Positions 43,366 through 55,200 of a stretch of DNA of 64,000 bases are shown here, in pieces. The notes under the pieces were generated by a model, which saw only the letters and a list, made by a program, of their open reading frames with translations, made no database searches and was not told the DNA's origin. How positions within the stretch are numbered: the first letter of the stretch is position 1; every line of letters starts with the position of its first letter. Origin of the DNA: Ascochyta rabiei (lineage: Eukaryota; Ascomycota; Dothideomycetes; Pleosporales; Didymellaceae); NCBI RefSeq assembly GCF_004011695.2, contig NC_082406.1, positions 2,480,001 through 2,544,000 of the forward strand, given 5' to 3'. A program made the position numbers and the translations under genes.

Positions 43366-45576
43366 ATGTCTCACAACCAACGCGACTGCGCCACACGATG
43401 CCCGTCGACTTATGAATCGCGCCAATTGGATGGACAATCTCTTCGACCGAAGCAATCGCGCACTACGTCAGGCTCTCTCACTCTTCTCGCCCTTGCCGCA
43501 TCTATACCGGCGACAATGGCCCAGCAGAACTGCATCTCGCTGCAGGGCTCGTCAACATGTCCAGCTTTTAGCGCAGCATCAATCAGCACCAACTTGACTG
43601 GAGACTTGTATGTTGATGGGAACGCACGAGGTTGGAGCATCAGTTGACGTGACATAGCTCTTTCCTGTCCTTCGTGTCAGACGTACAGTCGTTTGACAAC
43701 CAATTACGATCTTACATCTCGACCACCTACACACAAAGACAGTGAGTTTGACATTCCCAAGTGCCCGTTGAATCGCAGAAAGCACGAATACTCATGACTC
43801 GCAGATACCAAAACATTTTAGGCTGCTCAAGTGTCGATCTCAGTAATACTACCGACCTGTATGCTCGCTATACAACCACAGTACTCTGCAACGCCATCGT
43901 GCAAAGCTCTCGAGGACCATGTGGCCTCAGCGACGCCAATTCAACACCGCTTTGCGCAAGTGCTTGTGTATGTGACGCCTCCACGTACTTGTGAAGATGC
44001 CAACATCTAATTACTCGCAGGCCGATTTCGCAACCAGCGAACAAGAGGTTGTCTCAACACCAGAACTGTGTGGCACCCCTGGCAGCAACGCGCACTCTCA
44101 AATACGGGCCGATTTCACCCGCTGCTCATTACCGGCCAATTCTCTCAGTGGCAGCTGCATCGAAGCAGCGCGCAACGAACCCAGTGAATGCGGCTACGGC
44201 TCAAACTTGCAAGGCCTTTGCTCGTACTGTGCTGACAGCACTGTCAACTCGACGAGCTCGTGTTGTGTCAACTCGAACGTTGAAGCACGATGTGTGGGTG
44301 TCGAACTACCAACGACTGTCTCAATGCCACCACTTTTCCCCACCAGCACATCAACTACTGCGCCGACTGCTACCTCGAGTAGAGCTGGTACGAGCGAGTC
44401 AAAATCCGGACTCTCTGGAGGTGCTATTGCAGGCATTGTCATTGGTGCAATCGTAGGCGCACTTCTCATCCTTGCAGCTCTCGCCTTTTTCTGTCTGCAA
44501 GCCCGTAAGAGGAAGGAAAGTCAGTCTGGCAGCATTCTCAACACGCCATCACCGTCACGACACTCTGCAAAGGCCCCGCCTATGAATTACGGCGGTGACG
44601 GTCAGCTTCCACCCTCGATCGTACCGGGTGCCCGTGTGCAGCGCATGTCAGCTCTAGAAGGCTCATCGTCCTCGGACCAACACAGCGACAGAGGGATGGC
44701 CATGACTGCGTTTGGCGGCTCTCAGGGTGCCTTCGGTTCGCCAGACTCGAGACACCATCACTTTGCGGGTGCTGCAGCTTTTCCCAAGCGTCAAGGTTCC
44801 CTTTCAAGTCATTCAGCTCTTGAGTCGAGCACCAATTCGCCCCAATCCGGATCAGACGGACGCAACTTTTCGAGTCCTGACGGCGTTGCATCTGGGCAGT
44901 CCGAGCAACTGCAGTTTTTCAAGGACTACTACTCGCAAGACGACATCCACCCCAACGATACTGTTGCCACTCTCTGGGCTTACCAACCACGCGCCGGCGA
45001 CGAGTTTGAGTTGGAGCGTGGCGATATGCTCAAGGTTGTTGGCATCTGGGATGATGGGTGGGCTACTGGTGTCAGGCTCGCCGAATCAGCAGAACAATGG
45101 GAGGCAAGGAAAGCCGAACAACGCGACTCGGGCGTTAGCAACGGAAGCCGAAGATCGCAGACTGAGATTGACAGCGATATCAAAGCGTTTCCGCTGGTCT
45201 GTGTGTGCTTGCCACAACACTGGCGAAAGACAATAGAAGGGGACAGCACGGACAGCGGACATGGGCCCGGAGGTGGTAGAGCACCTCCCAGCCCCTAAAC
45301 CATGTCGCTCCTTGCATCCGTTAACTTGCTCCAGTTCTGCCGACTCTCTCTGCATCCCAGGACATGGACCTATTGATTAATCCCAGTGTGTTTACGCCTC
45401 CAACTCGATCTGGTTATGATGGACCTCGTTCGCGCACATTCTCTGTTCCAAGATCCACCGAATCCCGGAATTCAAAGAAGAGGTCCTCGATACCACGTCC
45501 ATCTTACATCAGAACGCCAGGCATGAAATCCTCGGGGTCGAGCACGCTTGTCAATACTTCTCCGGAGAGACCTTAA
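43366..45576 (+). CDS. Membrane-anchored SH3-domain protein with Cys-rich outer domain
   Basis: Five exons: 43366-43607, 43658-43741, 43805-43967, 44021-45272 and 45335-45576, all phase-consistent, about 660 residues. Introns are 50, 63, 53 and about 62 bp; the last donor may be 3 bp further on. A hydrophobic stretch (LTLLALAASIPATMA) serves as signal peptide or signal anchor. A Cys-rich outer domain follows (QNILGCSSVDLSNTTDLYAR and other Cys/Asn segments with NxS/T sites), then a Ser/Thr stalk and one membrane helix (GAIAGIVIGAIVGALLILAAL). The cytosolic part has a Ser-rich region and an SH3 domain (ATLWAYQPRAGDEFELERGD through WDDGWATG). A sensor or cell-surface scaffold is likely. A start nearer the hydrophobic segment cannot be excluded; no in-frame ATG lies between 43366 and 43516. 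Confidence 0.82.
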
Positions 45577-46443
45577 TGCCGCTGCGATAACAGCATCACA
45601 CGCCTTACACCTCTCTTAAGATGAACACAACACCCAATCTTGCATTTGAGCTCTTTGATACCCGCCGCGGACCTTCTGCATACCCATGCAACACAAAACT
45701 CAAAACACGCCACAACACAGCACAACCGGCGTCACTCTTCCATCACCTGTGACGATTTGACGACCGAAGATTGATGTCTAATACGCTCTTTTTCCGCGCT
45801 TCCCATAGTGGCTCAAACCACATTGCATCAGCGGAGGGCACCATTCGCCATTTTATTGGCCTACCGACGTTTTTGTTCTATACCCTGTCGCGTTTCGTTC
45901 GCGATCGACTTGTCTCTCTTCTCTGCACATGAATGGGGCAAAGGGCAGCACTGTACATAACGCTCTTCTGCACCTTGCCCAGGAATGGTTAATCTTAAAT
46001 TTTTATATGCTACGATACCCTTGTTGTTGGATACGAGGCTTTACGGGGACGTTGGAAGGTTGGGGACTGAACATTGAGGAACGGCTTTGCTTTGGGAATG
46101 ACATGCGAGAAAAACTGATTAGCATGAGAAAGACTAGGTATTTATGGAAACGCATATTAAATATCTTGATTGCCATTGTTGACACATTTCGACCCTCGTT
46201 GAATCTCGGTGAAACAGTATAACACTAGATGGTCACCAGCCAGCGGGAAGTTGAGCACATCGATACAAAATGCCAAAATCTCAGACGGCTTCTCCAGAAC
46301 GCCTTGCTCTATGTATAAAAGAAGACAGCAAAACCCCCTCTAACGATGGTCACTGGCCGGCGCTAGCTGATTTCTCCTTCATTACACCCGCAATAAGAAC
46401 ACTTGCACGTACAAGCTGAGTCATACGTCGACTGTGGCTCTCT
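45577..46443. other. Convergent 3' region
   Basis: 867 bp between the stops of the SH3 gene and the small lipid-anchored protein gene. It holds their 3' UTRs; AT-rich around 45985-46170. No gene supported. Confidence 0.55.
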
Positions 46444-47052
46444 TCAGTTGTGCGTAAGTTCCTCAGCCTTCTGTTGGATCTGTCGATCTCTGCGCTCCCG
46501 GTCCGATATTTCTTTCAGCACTCCGGCGCGCGTCTGTTTCTTCTGAGCATCGAGCTTCCTTTGCAAGTCGCCGGTCGAGGTCTTGTTTGCGCGTGCCTGG
46601 TTCAGAGTGTTAGCTATGTGATCCCATCGCGTGTCTTGCGCGCGGTGCGTACTGCGCGAAATCAGTTCGAATGCGCACGATTCGGCGCAAAATCTCCAGC
46701 CTTTCGTCTGAACCCCGTTGCGCCGAATCGTCGCACCAAACCTGATACCGTGCGATGCGCCACCACCACTACCATTCGGTCACATATACGCCCTCATCAA
46801 TATGGTCTTCTCCTCACGGCTCTTGCTCAGTGTACGCACCTCTGCAGCTGCAGCCGCTGCCGATCTAGGATCTTCGACCGCATTGCTCTCCCCTAATTTC
46901 CTCGGTGGCCCACCAACTGTACGCTTTGCGCTCGACCCAGCATTTGCAGTCGCAGGGACCGAGGCCTTCGTTGCAGGCGCGGGAGCCGACCCCAGAGTCC
47001 GGCCGGGACCGTCGAAGGCGTCTTTCGATTGCTTGCCGCAGAGGTTACCCAT
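46444..47052 (-). CDS. Small predicted N-myristoylated/palmitoylated protein
   Basis: Exon 47052-46840 (71 codons), a 243-bp intron (donor GTGCGT, acceptor AACCAG ending at 46597) and exon 46596-46444 give 121 residues. The N-terminus MGNLCGKQSKD has Gly2 for myristoylation and Cys5 for palmitoylation, so membrane anchoring is expected. A flexible Ala/Pro/Gly region with two GGPP/GPGR-like turns follows. Exon 2 is a charged helix (LQRKLDAQKKQTRAGVLKE and a RERRDRQIQQ segment). I recall short proteins of this pattern in related ascomycetes, but no function is known to me. The second exon lies outside any long open frame and was found from its splice site and composition. Divergent from the gene at 47815. 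Confidence 0.75.
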
Positions 47053-47814
47053 GGGTGTCGCAAGGTAAGATTGCAGATTTGGAGAGAAGGTTGGGCGTGG
47101 GGATTAAGAGGGTTGGCGAATGGAGGAGAGGCGGAATGCGGAGGTCAGCATCGTGGTGGGGGAACGCAAGTCAGTGGCTGTGCGTGCCGCGAGCCGGAGT
47201 TGAGATGCCAAGGACCTGGCGCTGGGATGCTGCCGCTCAAGATGGATGGAGATGTTGGACCGGGAGGAACATGACGGACGGTACTGATCTCGGCACAGTA
47301 AAGGTGATCCATGGTTGAGAACGCAAAGATGGCGAGACGGATATGTGAGGTCGAAACTCTTTGTGCCCCTCTCTCACGTGCGCATCCACTGTGTTCGATC
47401 GGTTTGTGAGCACGAGGCCTCCCATTGGGTCTCGCTGCGCTTGACGACGACGACGGCGACTACTCGAACACCAACTGTCGACGCACCTGCAGCTGTTCAG
47501 TTCGGCGAAAGAGCGACAGATCGTGTCTTCGGGAGGGCGACAAGGGTCGAAGCCAATGACAACACGGCAGAATCGCTTACAGAGTGGATCACCATCGCCG
47601 TGTTATTCACTCTTCTGAGCACATGGCACTTTTTGCGCCGGAACATCTCTCGTGCTCTCGTTCTCTCGTTGCAGCACACGAAAGCTCAACGAGAAGTCGT
47701 ACTCAATGGTGTGATTACATTTACCCCGCTCCTTCTCCGTTGACGTCTATGCCCCTCTCTTTCCAACGAACCGGCGCCGCGCATATTTACTATTGAGTAC
47801 CTGAATGTCCTCCA
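47053..47814. promoter_or_regulatory. Divergent promoter region between lipid-anchored protein and C2H2 factor
   Basis: 762 bp holding both promoters and 5' leaders. A plus-strand frame (47315-47743) is open for 142 codons but has no domain and is probably leader or chance. No TATA box stands out. Confidence 0.45.
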
Positions 47815-50019
47815 ATGTCACAGCTCTTGGCACGTGAGAGACTGAGATATCACCCTTTCATATCGACGATGTACGTCCCCGACAATCTTCCGCGTGCCAT
47901 CATGGCCCCAACTAACGGTCCTTCAGACCCTGATCTTGACGAGGGCTTCTTTGATTCCATGTTCACTTCCCTAGCCGTCCCGCTCGCTGGATCAAAGCGA
48001 GATGCGGCCGCCCTGAGCGGTGATGACGCCCAACGCCAAAACCAATCGTCATCCCAGGTGACAGGTACGGGCCAGAAGGAGTACCCAGCTGAACACGTCA
48101 ATCCACAGGCTGTGTGCTGCAGTCATTGCCCGGAAGTGCGCCCGTCTAAGCGCAGGGCCTCAGCGCACCAGGTTGGCGAGTTTCACAACCTGACGGCAGA
48201 GTCGCACCCACCCATCGGCACAGACCAGCAGTTTCCAGACGACTGCTTCGAGAAGTTCTGCCAGGAATGCAACTTCGATGCTACTTGTCCGCCAGACTGC
48301 GAGCTGGCGTGTCCAGGCGACGATGTCTGCGATGCCGTCTGTACTCCAGACGATGCCTGCTTCGACCCCCACTGTTCCCAAAGCCCTCCCCAGTGCTCAG
48401 ATGGTTGTGTTGACCCTGAGTGCACAAAGCTCTCGTGTCCAGATCAGCCGTGCTTCTGCCAGAAGTGCGATGCTCAGCCTTGCCCTTTGGGTGACCCAGA
48501 CAACGACTGCCACTTTGCACACTCAGCCCCCACTGGCGCCGGCACCATATACTGTTACGACAACGCATCTTGCCACTTCCAAGAAAGGTATCCCAACCAT
48601 ACTGGTCCGCTTGCAGCATACGAAACCTATCCATGCTTCTCTCAGGCTCACACACATTTCGCCGGAGACAGTGCCTCAACACACGCCTCTACCGCCCCCA
48701 CTCCTCTGCTATCGCCTAGCAACTACACCTCTTTAGAGAGCGCTTTCACCAGCGAACCTTCTCCTGCACCCGGGCAGACCACATTCACCAACAACTGCTT
48801 CCTCGACATCAGTGGGGACCACTGTCATATCGACAACTCTTGCTGTCATGGACCGAGCAGAGCCTGTGGAGATTATCCCGCGGCGTCTCAACAAAATCTC
48901 GACTTATGGAACAGCTCCATAGCCCGAGGCAACGGACTGTCCAATGGCTTCATGAACTTTGGGCTTCACAGTCAGCCCACCTCGCCAACGACTATGAGTG
49001 GGATGTCGAGTGCGAACATGTTCAGCAACCACTTTGACAATTCGATGTTAGGGTTCAATGACAACTCATGGATGCTTCCCGGCTCCTCATTTGAGAACGC
49101 CTTCCCTTCCAACGGCATTGGTGCCAGCAAACTTGACTCCCTAGCTTCGGCCATCCAGAACGAGATAATGAATCCCATAAACTCTCTCACGGCCACCCCT
49201 TCGATAGACACTAACTCGATCGTCGACACTCCAAACCACTCCAGCACATCATCGGGCGAATCCAGCCGCGCCTGCAAATGGCAACACGCCCCGGGCCTTC
49301 TCTGCCTCGCCGTCTTCCCTTCCGCCTCCGCTCTCCATAAGCACATCAAAACCGCTCACGTCGACAACTGTACCTCCTGCTTCTGCCAGTGGGAAGGCTG
49401 CGACGCCTCAGCCAAAGACTTCAAGCAACGCTCCAAGCTCTCGCGACACTTGCTAGGCCACGCAGGCTACCGACCCTACGCATGCAGTTACGCGGGCTGC
49501 GACAAGACATTCGCTACCAACCAAGCAAAGGATAATCATGAGAGGACGCACACAGGTGAGCGACCGTACGTGTGTGATCGCTGTGGGTACACGACGACGA
49601 CGCACACGCAGCTACAGACCCATATCAGCGCGCTGCACGAAGGGAAGAAACCGCACAAGTGTCGGTTCTGTGAGTTTACATGTGCAGATAGCAGCAATTT
49701 GAGCAAGCACGAGAGGACCCACCAGGTGCGTACTATACCCTCTGATCTCATTCTCGTATGCTAACGATACCCCCAGACCCTCCGTCCATACCGCTGCCCC
49801 CACGCAAACTGCACATTCAAGCCCGACTGCCGCTGGGAAAACCTCAAGCGGCATCTGCGCCGGTCGGGTCACTGTCCCGAGCTGCTGGTCGAAGCAAGCG
49901 AGGAGTACAAAAGCTACAGGGGAAGCGTGCGAAGAGAGATTGACAATTGGCACAAGAGAAACGGGGACGAGGGGATGGGGAAGATGAGTAGACGGAAAGG
50001 GAGAGGATCTGTTGGGTAG
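47815..50019 (+). CDS. C2H2 transcription factor with six C-terminal fingers and Cys-rich N-terminus
   Basis: Exon 47815-49725, a 51-bp intron (donor GTGCGT, branch CTAAC, acceptor CCCAG ending at 49776) and exon 49777-50019 give 717 residues; Met19 (47869) is an alternative start. Residues about 140-250 are unusually rich in Cys (more than 25 Cys with His, Asp and Pro), repeating Cys-x2-4-Cys patterns that could bind metal. A Ser/Asn/Thr-rich region follows. The C-terminal third has about six fingers, including CSYAGCDKTFATNQAKDNH, the linker HTGERPYVC, CDRCGYTTTTH and CRFCEFTCADSSNLSKHERTH; the last finger (CPHANC) is encoded by exon 2. The arrangement recalls zinc-responsive Zap1/ZafA factors, but the assignment is only a suggestion. 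It is not closely related to the three two-finger genes at the window start. Confidence 0.83.
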
Positions 50020-50236
50020 TGTTGGAAGGTCGTTGACCTTGGATTTGACAGCACACTTTGGATACCAATCATTTAGCATGATTAGAACTTGATACCACTG
50101 ATGCATAAAATATTACGACAGCATGTTTGGAGAAAAACATACACAGAAACAGATACACTCCATCCAACGAGCTTATTGCATGTATCGGTGACGCAAATCT
50201 CCGAGTCCCACCAAATTCCAATCCTCAATCTCCAAC

Positions 50237-52641
50237 TTAACAAACACGCTCATGAGGCTCTCTCCACGGCACACCCAAGACCTCAAAGATCCTCCTCTCA
50301 CTCCTCCCCTCGACAAGGACCCCCTCATTGAGTTTCTCCCCGCGACGACCACGCTTCACATCCTTGTACAGTCCCTTCTGATTAAGCCGCATCCCTTTTT
50401 TCCGAGCCAGCAAGCGCATACTGCGATTGAAGATATCATTACCCGTGAAATAGAGCAACGCAGCACCCATCTCGCACTCCGGGACGAGCAGAAAGTCCAT
50501 GCGGCGCCAGACGCAGGAGCCGGGGAGACAGGACGCGCCGTGCCATTTCGACCCTGTGGCGTCGGCGGCGCGGGACGTGGCGAGCGAGGCTGTCAGGAAA
50601 GCGGTCCGGAAGAGGTGTGGGACCAACGTGGAGAATACAACCGTGTGCAGGTGTGAAAGCGAGGATCCTGGGCGCGTTATCAGCATGTCGATGTCGCCTG
50701 AATCCGAAGCGCCGCGGCGGTAGCTGCCCATTATTGTGGCTTGGAAGGTTGGGTCGATTTTCTTGAGGGCGCTGATGACGATGGCGCCGTGTGCGGCTAC
50801 TTCTGCACGCGGCATGCGCGAGTTGAAGTCGGTGTAGTGCTCGAGACCGATTTTTTGGCTTTCGGTGAGCTTGGCTTTGTTGTACAGGTCTTCGAGCGTG
50901 CGGTGGCCGGCTTGTATCCATTTGTTGGCTTGGACTAGACCAGCGCCATATACTCCCAGAAAGAGACGGAGCACTTGATCGAGCGGATCGTCCTTGGTGT
51001 TGTCGAGTTTGCGGAGACGGTTCGTCAGCACAATTTCTTCGATCTTCTCGGCAAGCCTAGAGCCAATGGATGGCAGAGCTGCTGCCTCTTTTGCTGTATT
51101 GATCCTTACTGTCTGCTTCTTGAGCGTGTTGACTCCCCTCCGATAGGCCAGTGTGCGCCACTGATCTTGCATTTGGTCGTAATGCCTACCCATCTCTTCG
51201 AGGATCTGGATAGTGCGAGTGTTCGGGTTCTGGCAAGAAAAGCCGTTGGTGCTTGGATCCATGCACTGGAAACTGCTTTGATCGAAGCCTTTCTTTTTGC
51301 TTCTGCCAGTCGCAGATATGGCGGAGATAGCATACTGCTTTTTTCGAGACTTCGTTGGCATCTCCAGAAGCTCGTCATCGGTACCTGAGTCGATATCGTC
51401 TGCACCAATCACACTCGGGGTAGGAGTGCTTTCATCATCTTCGTCATCGATCGGGAGATGTGCGATCGCTTTGGTTTCTCGTATGGCCTGCAAGAGCTCA
51501 TCCCCAAAAGAAGCACCGGGAATTGTAGCTTCAGGGAGTTGTTCACCAATTTCCGACGAAGGCATCACAAAGCTATCCTCGACCCTTTCTTGAAACGGAC
51601 TTTCGGGGATCTTTTCGATAGCCTGGCTCGGGGTGCCTTCTGTGGGAATAGAATCCGTCTTCTGAGATGGGACAGCGCCCTTCTGCTTCTTTGGTGATTT
51701 AATTTTCAACGAAGCCTGCGATTCGCCTGAAGTTTCGGAAGCAGCTAGTGATTTTTTCGGCATCTGACTTGCTTGACCTCGCTGAGGCGCACCTTTTATG
51801 CTGAATCGTGCAGCAGACGGGTCCATGAGCGTGCCAAATTGTATACATTGTGGTATGAAAGGATCGAACTTGGCTAACACTACCTTCTTCTACTCATTGT
51901 CAGTGGGTATGGTACAACAATTGACAGACGACGCACTGGAAAGCCTGCTCGGTTGAAATGCCGCAGCAGTTGTGTGTACGTGTAGCTGACATCGTCCACA
52001 AAGACATGTGTGACGTCGTCTCTCCACTTGTTCACCCAGGCTGCTCCGAGCTGGATCACCTTGTGAATACGCGTCCGCCGCACCATACTGATATCATCGT
52101 TAGGATAAAAGTAGACGATCTTGCCTCGCAGTAATTGCTTCGACTCAGGTTCGAGCTTGATGTTGTCTGCTAGCTTGACGTTCTTTCCGTTCTTGAGCTC
52201 TCGTGGTACCACGCCCATTTGCTGGTAGAAGGGCGTTTGATCTAGTCCAGTCATATTGGGCAAAGATGTGATGCGTTTCATTTTGCTATTTGCGTTGTCT
52301 TCGATCGTAGACAGTTGTTTGGTTCGTGGCTTAGTGACCGGAAAGCTTTGTGTCAACTCTATTTCGGGAACTGTAGCCGATCGATTCAAAGTTTTAGCAT
52401 CGTCTCGTATTGTTGTACGACGTCGTGTCGTGTGTGCCTCGAAGTCTGCTCTCACTTCTTTTGGTGTTGGTCCGAGGAAGCTGCTTGGTTGACGCGCGAG
52501 TCTCGTTGGAGGCATCTCGGCCATTGCACTCTCGATCCTGTCGAAGGCTTCGTCATTGTAGCTTATCTCATCGTCTGAAATATCTAAGAGACTCTGTTCC
52601 TTGAAGTATGCTTCCTTAGCTGCAAGCTCTTTACCTGACAT
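50237..52641 (-). CDS. pol4: Family X DNA polymerase (Pol4 / Pol lambda-like)
   Basis: Exon 52641-51937, a 47-bp intron (donor GTGCGT, branch CTGAC, acceptor GAGTAG ending at 51890) and exon 51889-50237 give 785 residues. It fills gaps in non-homologous end joining and base excision repair. A BRCT domain spans about residues 165-260 (LRGKIVYFYPNDD, WVNKWRDDVTHVFVDD, CIQFGTLMD) across the intron. A Ser/Lys-rich linker follows, then the 8-kDa domain with a helix-hairpin-helix (ALPSIGSRLAEKIEEIV), and the finger/palm with GSYRRGASDSGDID (first two catalytic Asp) near 620-635 and RRMDFLLVP with the third. The YFTGND..FNRSMR motif is typical. The start codon precedes MSGKELAAKE. A second acceptor, six bases later, is possible. 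Convergent with the C2H2 gene, divergent from ATP10. Confidence 0.92.
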
Positions 52642-52923
52642 ATTGTATGATGCTCTGGTAGATGGCTGCTGATGCTTAGCACAGATCAAGGTATGAAACT
52701 GGCAGAGTAATTCTTGCAGCCAATGTAGTAGTAACGCTCATCTACAGTGCGGAATTTACGCTAAGGAAGTTAGGGTGGTGTCGAAGAGAGGCAACAGCGC
52801 GCTCCAGGCCAAACGCGGAAGCACGTCGGCACGTGTCACTCAACCCGCATCGAGCATCAGTTTCGTACTCACTTCCACCATCCGCAAAGCTCCAATCGAT
52901 CGCAACTCATTCCACACATCACC
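52642..52923. promoter_or_regulatory. Shared divergent promoter region, Pol4 / ATP10
   Basis: 282 bp between start codons. C/A-rich towards ATP10 (accactccgcaa-like leader). No TATA box identified. Confidence 0.55.
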
Positions 52924-53880
52924 ATGTTACAACCCCGGATATCAGCGCGCATGCAGCATGCGATTTTCAGCTCATCGACTGTATGCCTCCGGTGCGAGAC
53001 TCGATCTGCGTTCCGCCCATTCGCACAGCGACTCTCTACTCGAACCCTCACCACCTCGCGCGCATATAAACAATCGGTCACCGAGCCCGCAAAACAGCAG
53101 CCCCCACCGCCGCCCTCAAAAGACGACGATGTCTTCGTTCCCAAACCCCTCGGGCGCCCAATCGGCTTCCCGGACCCACCACAAGCAGGAGAAAACACTG
53201 GCAACATCCGCGTGAAGAAAGACTACAGCGGCATGACCATGTCGCAGCGCAACCTCGCGAAGCGCGCCGACCTAGTCGAGAAGTGGGGAACCAACTACTT
53301 CCGCGACTTCAAAAACATCCGCAAGTACCGGTCAGGCAAGACCTTCATGGCGAACCCGCGCATCTTCCGAAAAGAAGCAGCGCTGTATTTTCCCAACTTC
53401 CACGGCGAGACGCTGAGTCAGGCTGAGGCAGACACGACGCATGTCCTCCAGGGCAAGGTCAGCGTTGTTAGTGTGTATAGCTCGCAGTGGGGCGAGACTC
53501 AGGCGCGCACGTTTACGGGCAAGACGGAGAATCCAGAGCTGCAGGAGATACTAAGGGAAAATGCAGGTGTGGCGCAAATGGTGGATATCAACATTGAGGA
53601 GAACAGTCTGAAGGCGTGGATCATTGCGCTATTCAAGTGGCAGTTGAAGGCGAAGAGGAGCCAGGAGGAGTGGGGAAGGTACTTTGTTGTGAGGAAGGGG
53701 GTCAGCGAGAAGATCAGGGAGACGATTGGGCTGCTGAACGGGAGAGTCGGGTATGTATACGTTGTGGATGAGGAGTGTAGGATAAGGTGGGCGGGGAGCG
53801 GCGATGCGGAGGGGACCGAGATGCAGGATATGAACAAGGGATTCAGGAAACTGGTGGAGACAAGAAAGGCATTTGCATGA
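52924..53880 (+). CDS. ATP10: Mitochondrial ATP synthase assembly factor Atp10
   Basis: Single exon, 318 residues. Atp10 is a mitochondrial inner-membrane chaperone needed to assemble subunit 6 (Atp6) into the F0 sector. The N-terminal 50 residues (MLQPRISARMQHAIF, then several Arg/Ser/Thr) form a matrix presequence. The family core begins around residue 95 with the RNLAKRADLVEKWGTNYFRD helix, continues with the KTFMANPRIFRKEAALYFPN segment and a thioredoxin-like stretch (GKVSVVSVYSSQWGE), and ends with GRVGYVYVVDEECRIRWAGSG near the C-terminus, a hallmark of the family. Length agrees with fungal homologues. It is divergent from Pol4 and convergent with GOS1 (177 bp between stops). Confidence 0.9.
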   Translation: MLQPRISARMQHAIFSSSTVCLRCETRSAFRPFAQRLSTRTLTTSRAYKQSVTEPAKQQPPPPPSKDDDVFVPKPLGRPIGFPDPPQAGENTGNIRVKKDYSGMTMSQRNLAKRADLVEKWGTNYFRDFKNIRKYRSGKTFMANPRIFRKEAALYFPNFHGETLSQAEADTTHVLQGKVSVVSVYSSQWGETQARTFTGKTENPELQEILRENAGVAQMVDINIEENSLKAWIIALFKWQLKAKRSQEEWGRYFVVRKGVSEKIRETIGLLNGRVGYVYVVDEECRIRWAGSGDAEGTEMQDMNKGFRKLVETRKAFA

Positions 53881-54057
53881 GGAAGTGGACAGGAAGATGC
53901 ATGGTGCTCTCACAGGAGCTGTAAACATAGTTGTACATCATAAGGCGCAATCGCCTGTCATTACATAGGCCTGTACGCCGGGCGCATGCCGTTGCGCAAA
54001 GAATCCTGGATATCCGCGCCGCTCGAACGCCAACAAAAGTCATGCTGGCTCGGATGG

Positions 54058-54792
54058 TTACCAGAACCATAGAAGCATCAGAAAGCAGAACGCGATAAAG
54101 CTTCCCAAGATAATACCGTCTCTCCTCTTCTTCGATCCAATCCTGGCCATCAGGCTATTGATGCCTGGTACTTGGCTTGCAGCGCCTACTATTCTCCTTT
54201 GGATGCTTGTCAACGTCTCCCTCTGCACTCTGAAGTTCTCGTTGACAGCGTAGGCTTGACTGAGCACCGAGTCGGCTACATTGTGCGAGTTATCAATGCG
54301 ACTTCGCTCGTCTAGCATGTAGTCGGCCTCTGGATTCGCAGAGCGGTACTGGTCGATATCGTCTCTGACATTGGAGAGGAGGTTCGCTCGGTTACGCGCA
54401 TCGGTGATGGTGGATCTAATACGAGAGAGCTCGCGGCGGTGGTCTGAGAGGATCTCGCGGTGTCGAGCGAGGTTGTTCAGCTTTACAGCGGAGGAAGACG
54501 ACTCGGAGTCTAGCAGTCTCGATAGCTGGCCAACAAGTGCTTCTCTCTTCTCGAGCAGCTCTTGCAGGTTTGTTTCGGTCCGTAGTTCGTCTTCGGAGGG
54601 CTTTTGCGGTATGCTGGGTGCTGATGCGAATTGCGAGTATGTATGGAAGAGTGTCTCTGTCTACGATTCCGTGTTAAGATTGTGCTGTTGAAGATGGCTG
54701 CGACCGAGAGCCATGCATGGGCTGCGCACCTGTTGCTCAAGAGCACGTGCTTGCTGGCGCAGTTGCGCCCATCCTCCGCCGGTGGAAGACAT
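54058..54792 (-). CDS. GOS1: Golgi SNARE Gos1 (GOS28)
   Basis: Exon 54792-54730 (21 codons), a 69-bp intron (donor GTGCGC, acceptor CGTAG ending at 54661) and exon 54660-54058 give 221 residues, close to yeast Gos1. It is a Qb-SNARE for retrograde and intra-Golgi traffic. The N-terminus MSSTGGGWAQLRQQAR matches the family start, followed by a three-helix regulatory region. The SNARE helix runs from about residue 125 to 185 with the zero-layer Gln in NFRVQRETL, then the family signature PGINSLMARIGSKKRRD and a C-terminal anchor (GIILGSFIAFCFLMLLWFW). The frame of exon 2 has no ATG at the right place, which is why the short first exon matters. Confidence 0.93.
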
Positions 54793-55200
54793 GACGCAAA
54801 GCGGGAGATGTGCAGGAAGTGCCAACAGCTGAAGGGATCCTCAGCCGCTGGGTGTAAGTGCTAGACGAAGTGAGGCGAAATTGGAGGTATAGCGTGTGAC
54901 TGAGCGATATGTTTGCAGCGTAAACAAGTGTTTTGGTGGATACACGGACAGATCAACCGGTACAATAACCACGAATTGCCGGGAGCGTGCGTTGTGAAGC
55001 TGCATGAGTTGGTGTTCTGGCATCATAGCCGCGGTCGCACCTGCCTGGTGGCGCTAACCGCGTGGGGACTAAGTCCGCACTGATCACTCGCCAAGGGCCA
55101 CCGTGGGTGCTCGCCTCGCTCGAAATTGATTTCGACTTCAAGATTGACGACACGCGAGACCCCATCAACAACACCCGGTTATACTAACGGAACAGTCAAA
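54793..55200. promoter_or_regulatory. Shared divergent promoter region, GOS1 / uL29
   Basis: 408 bp between start codons of a Golgi SNARE gene and a highly expressed ribosomal protein gene. No known ribosomal-protein promoter box was identified by eye. Confidence 0.5.

Noticed and set aside
47315..47743. 142-codon frame upstream of the six-finger C2H2 gene
   Set aside because: No domain; lies in the expected leader and promoter; one hydrophobic stretch alone is not enough support.
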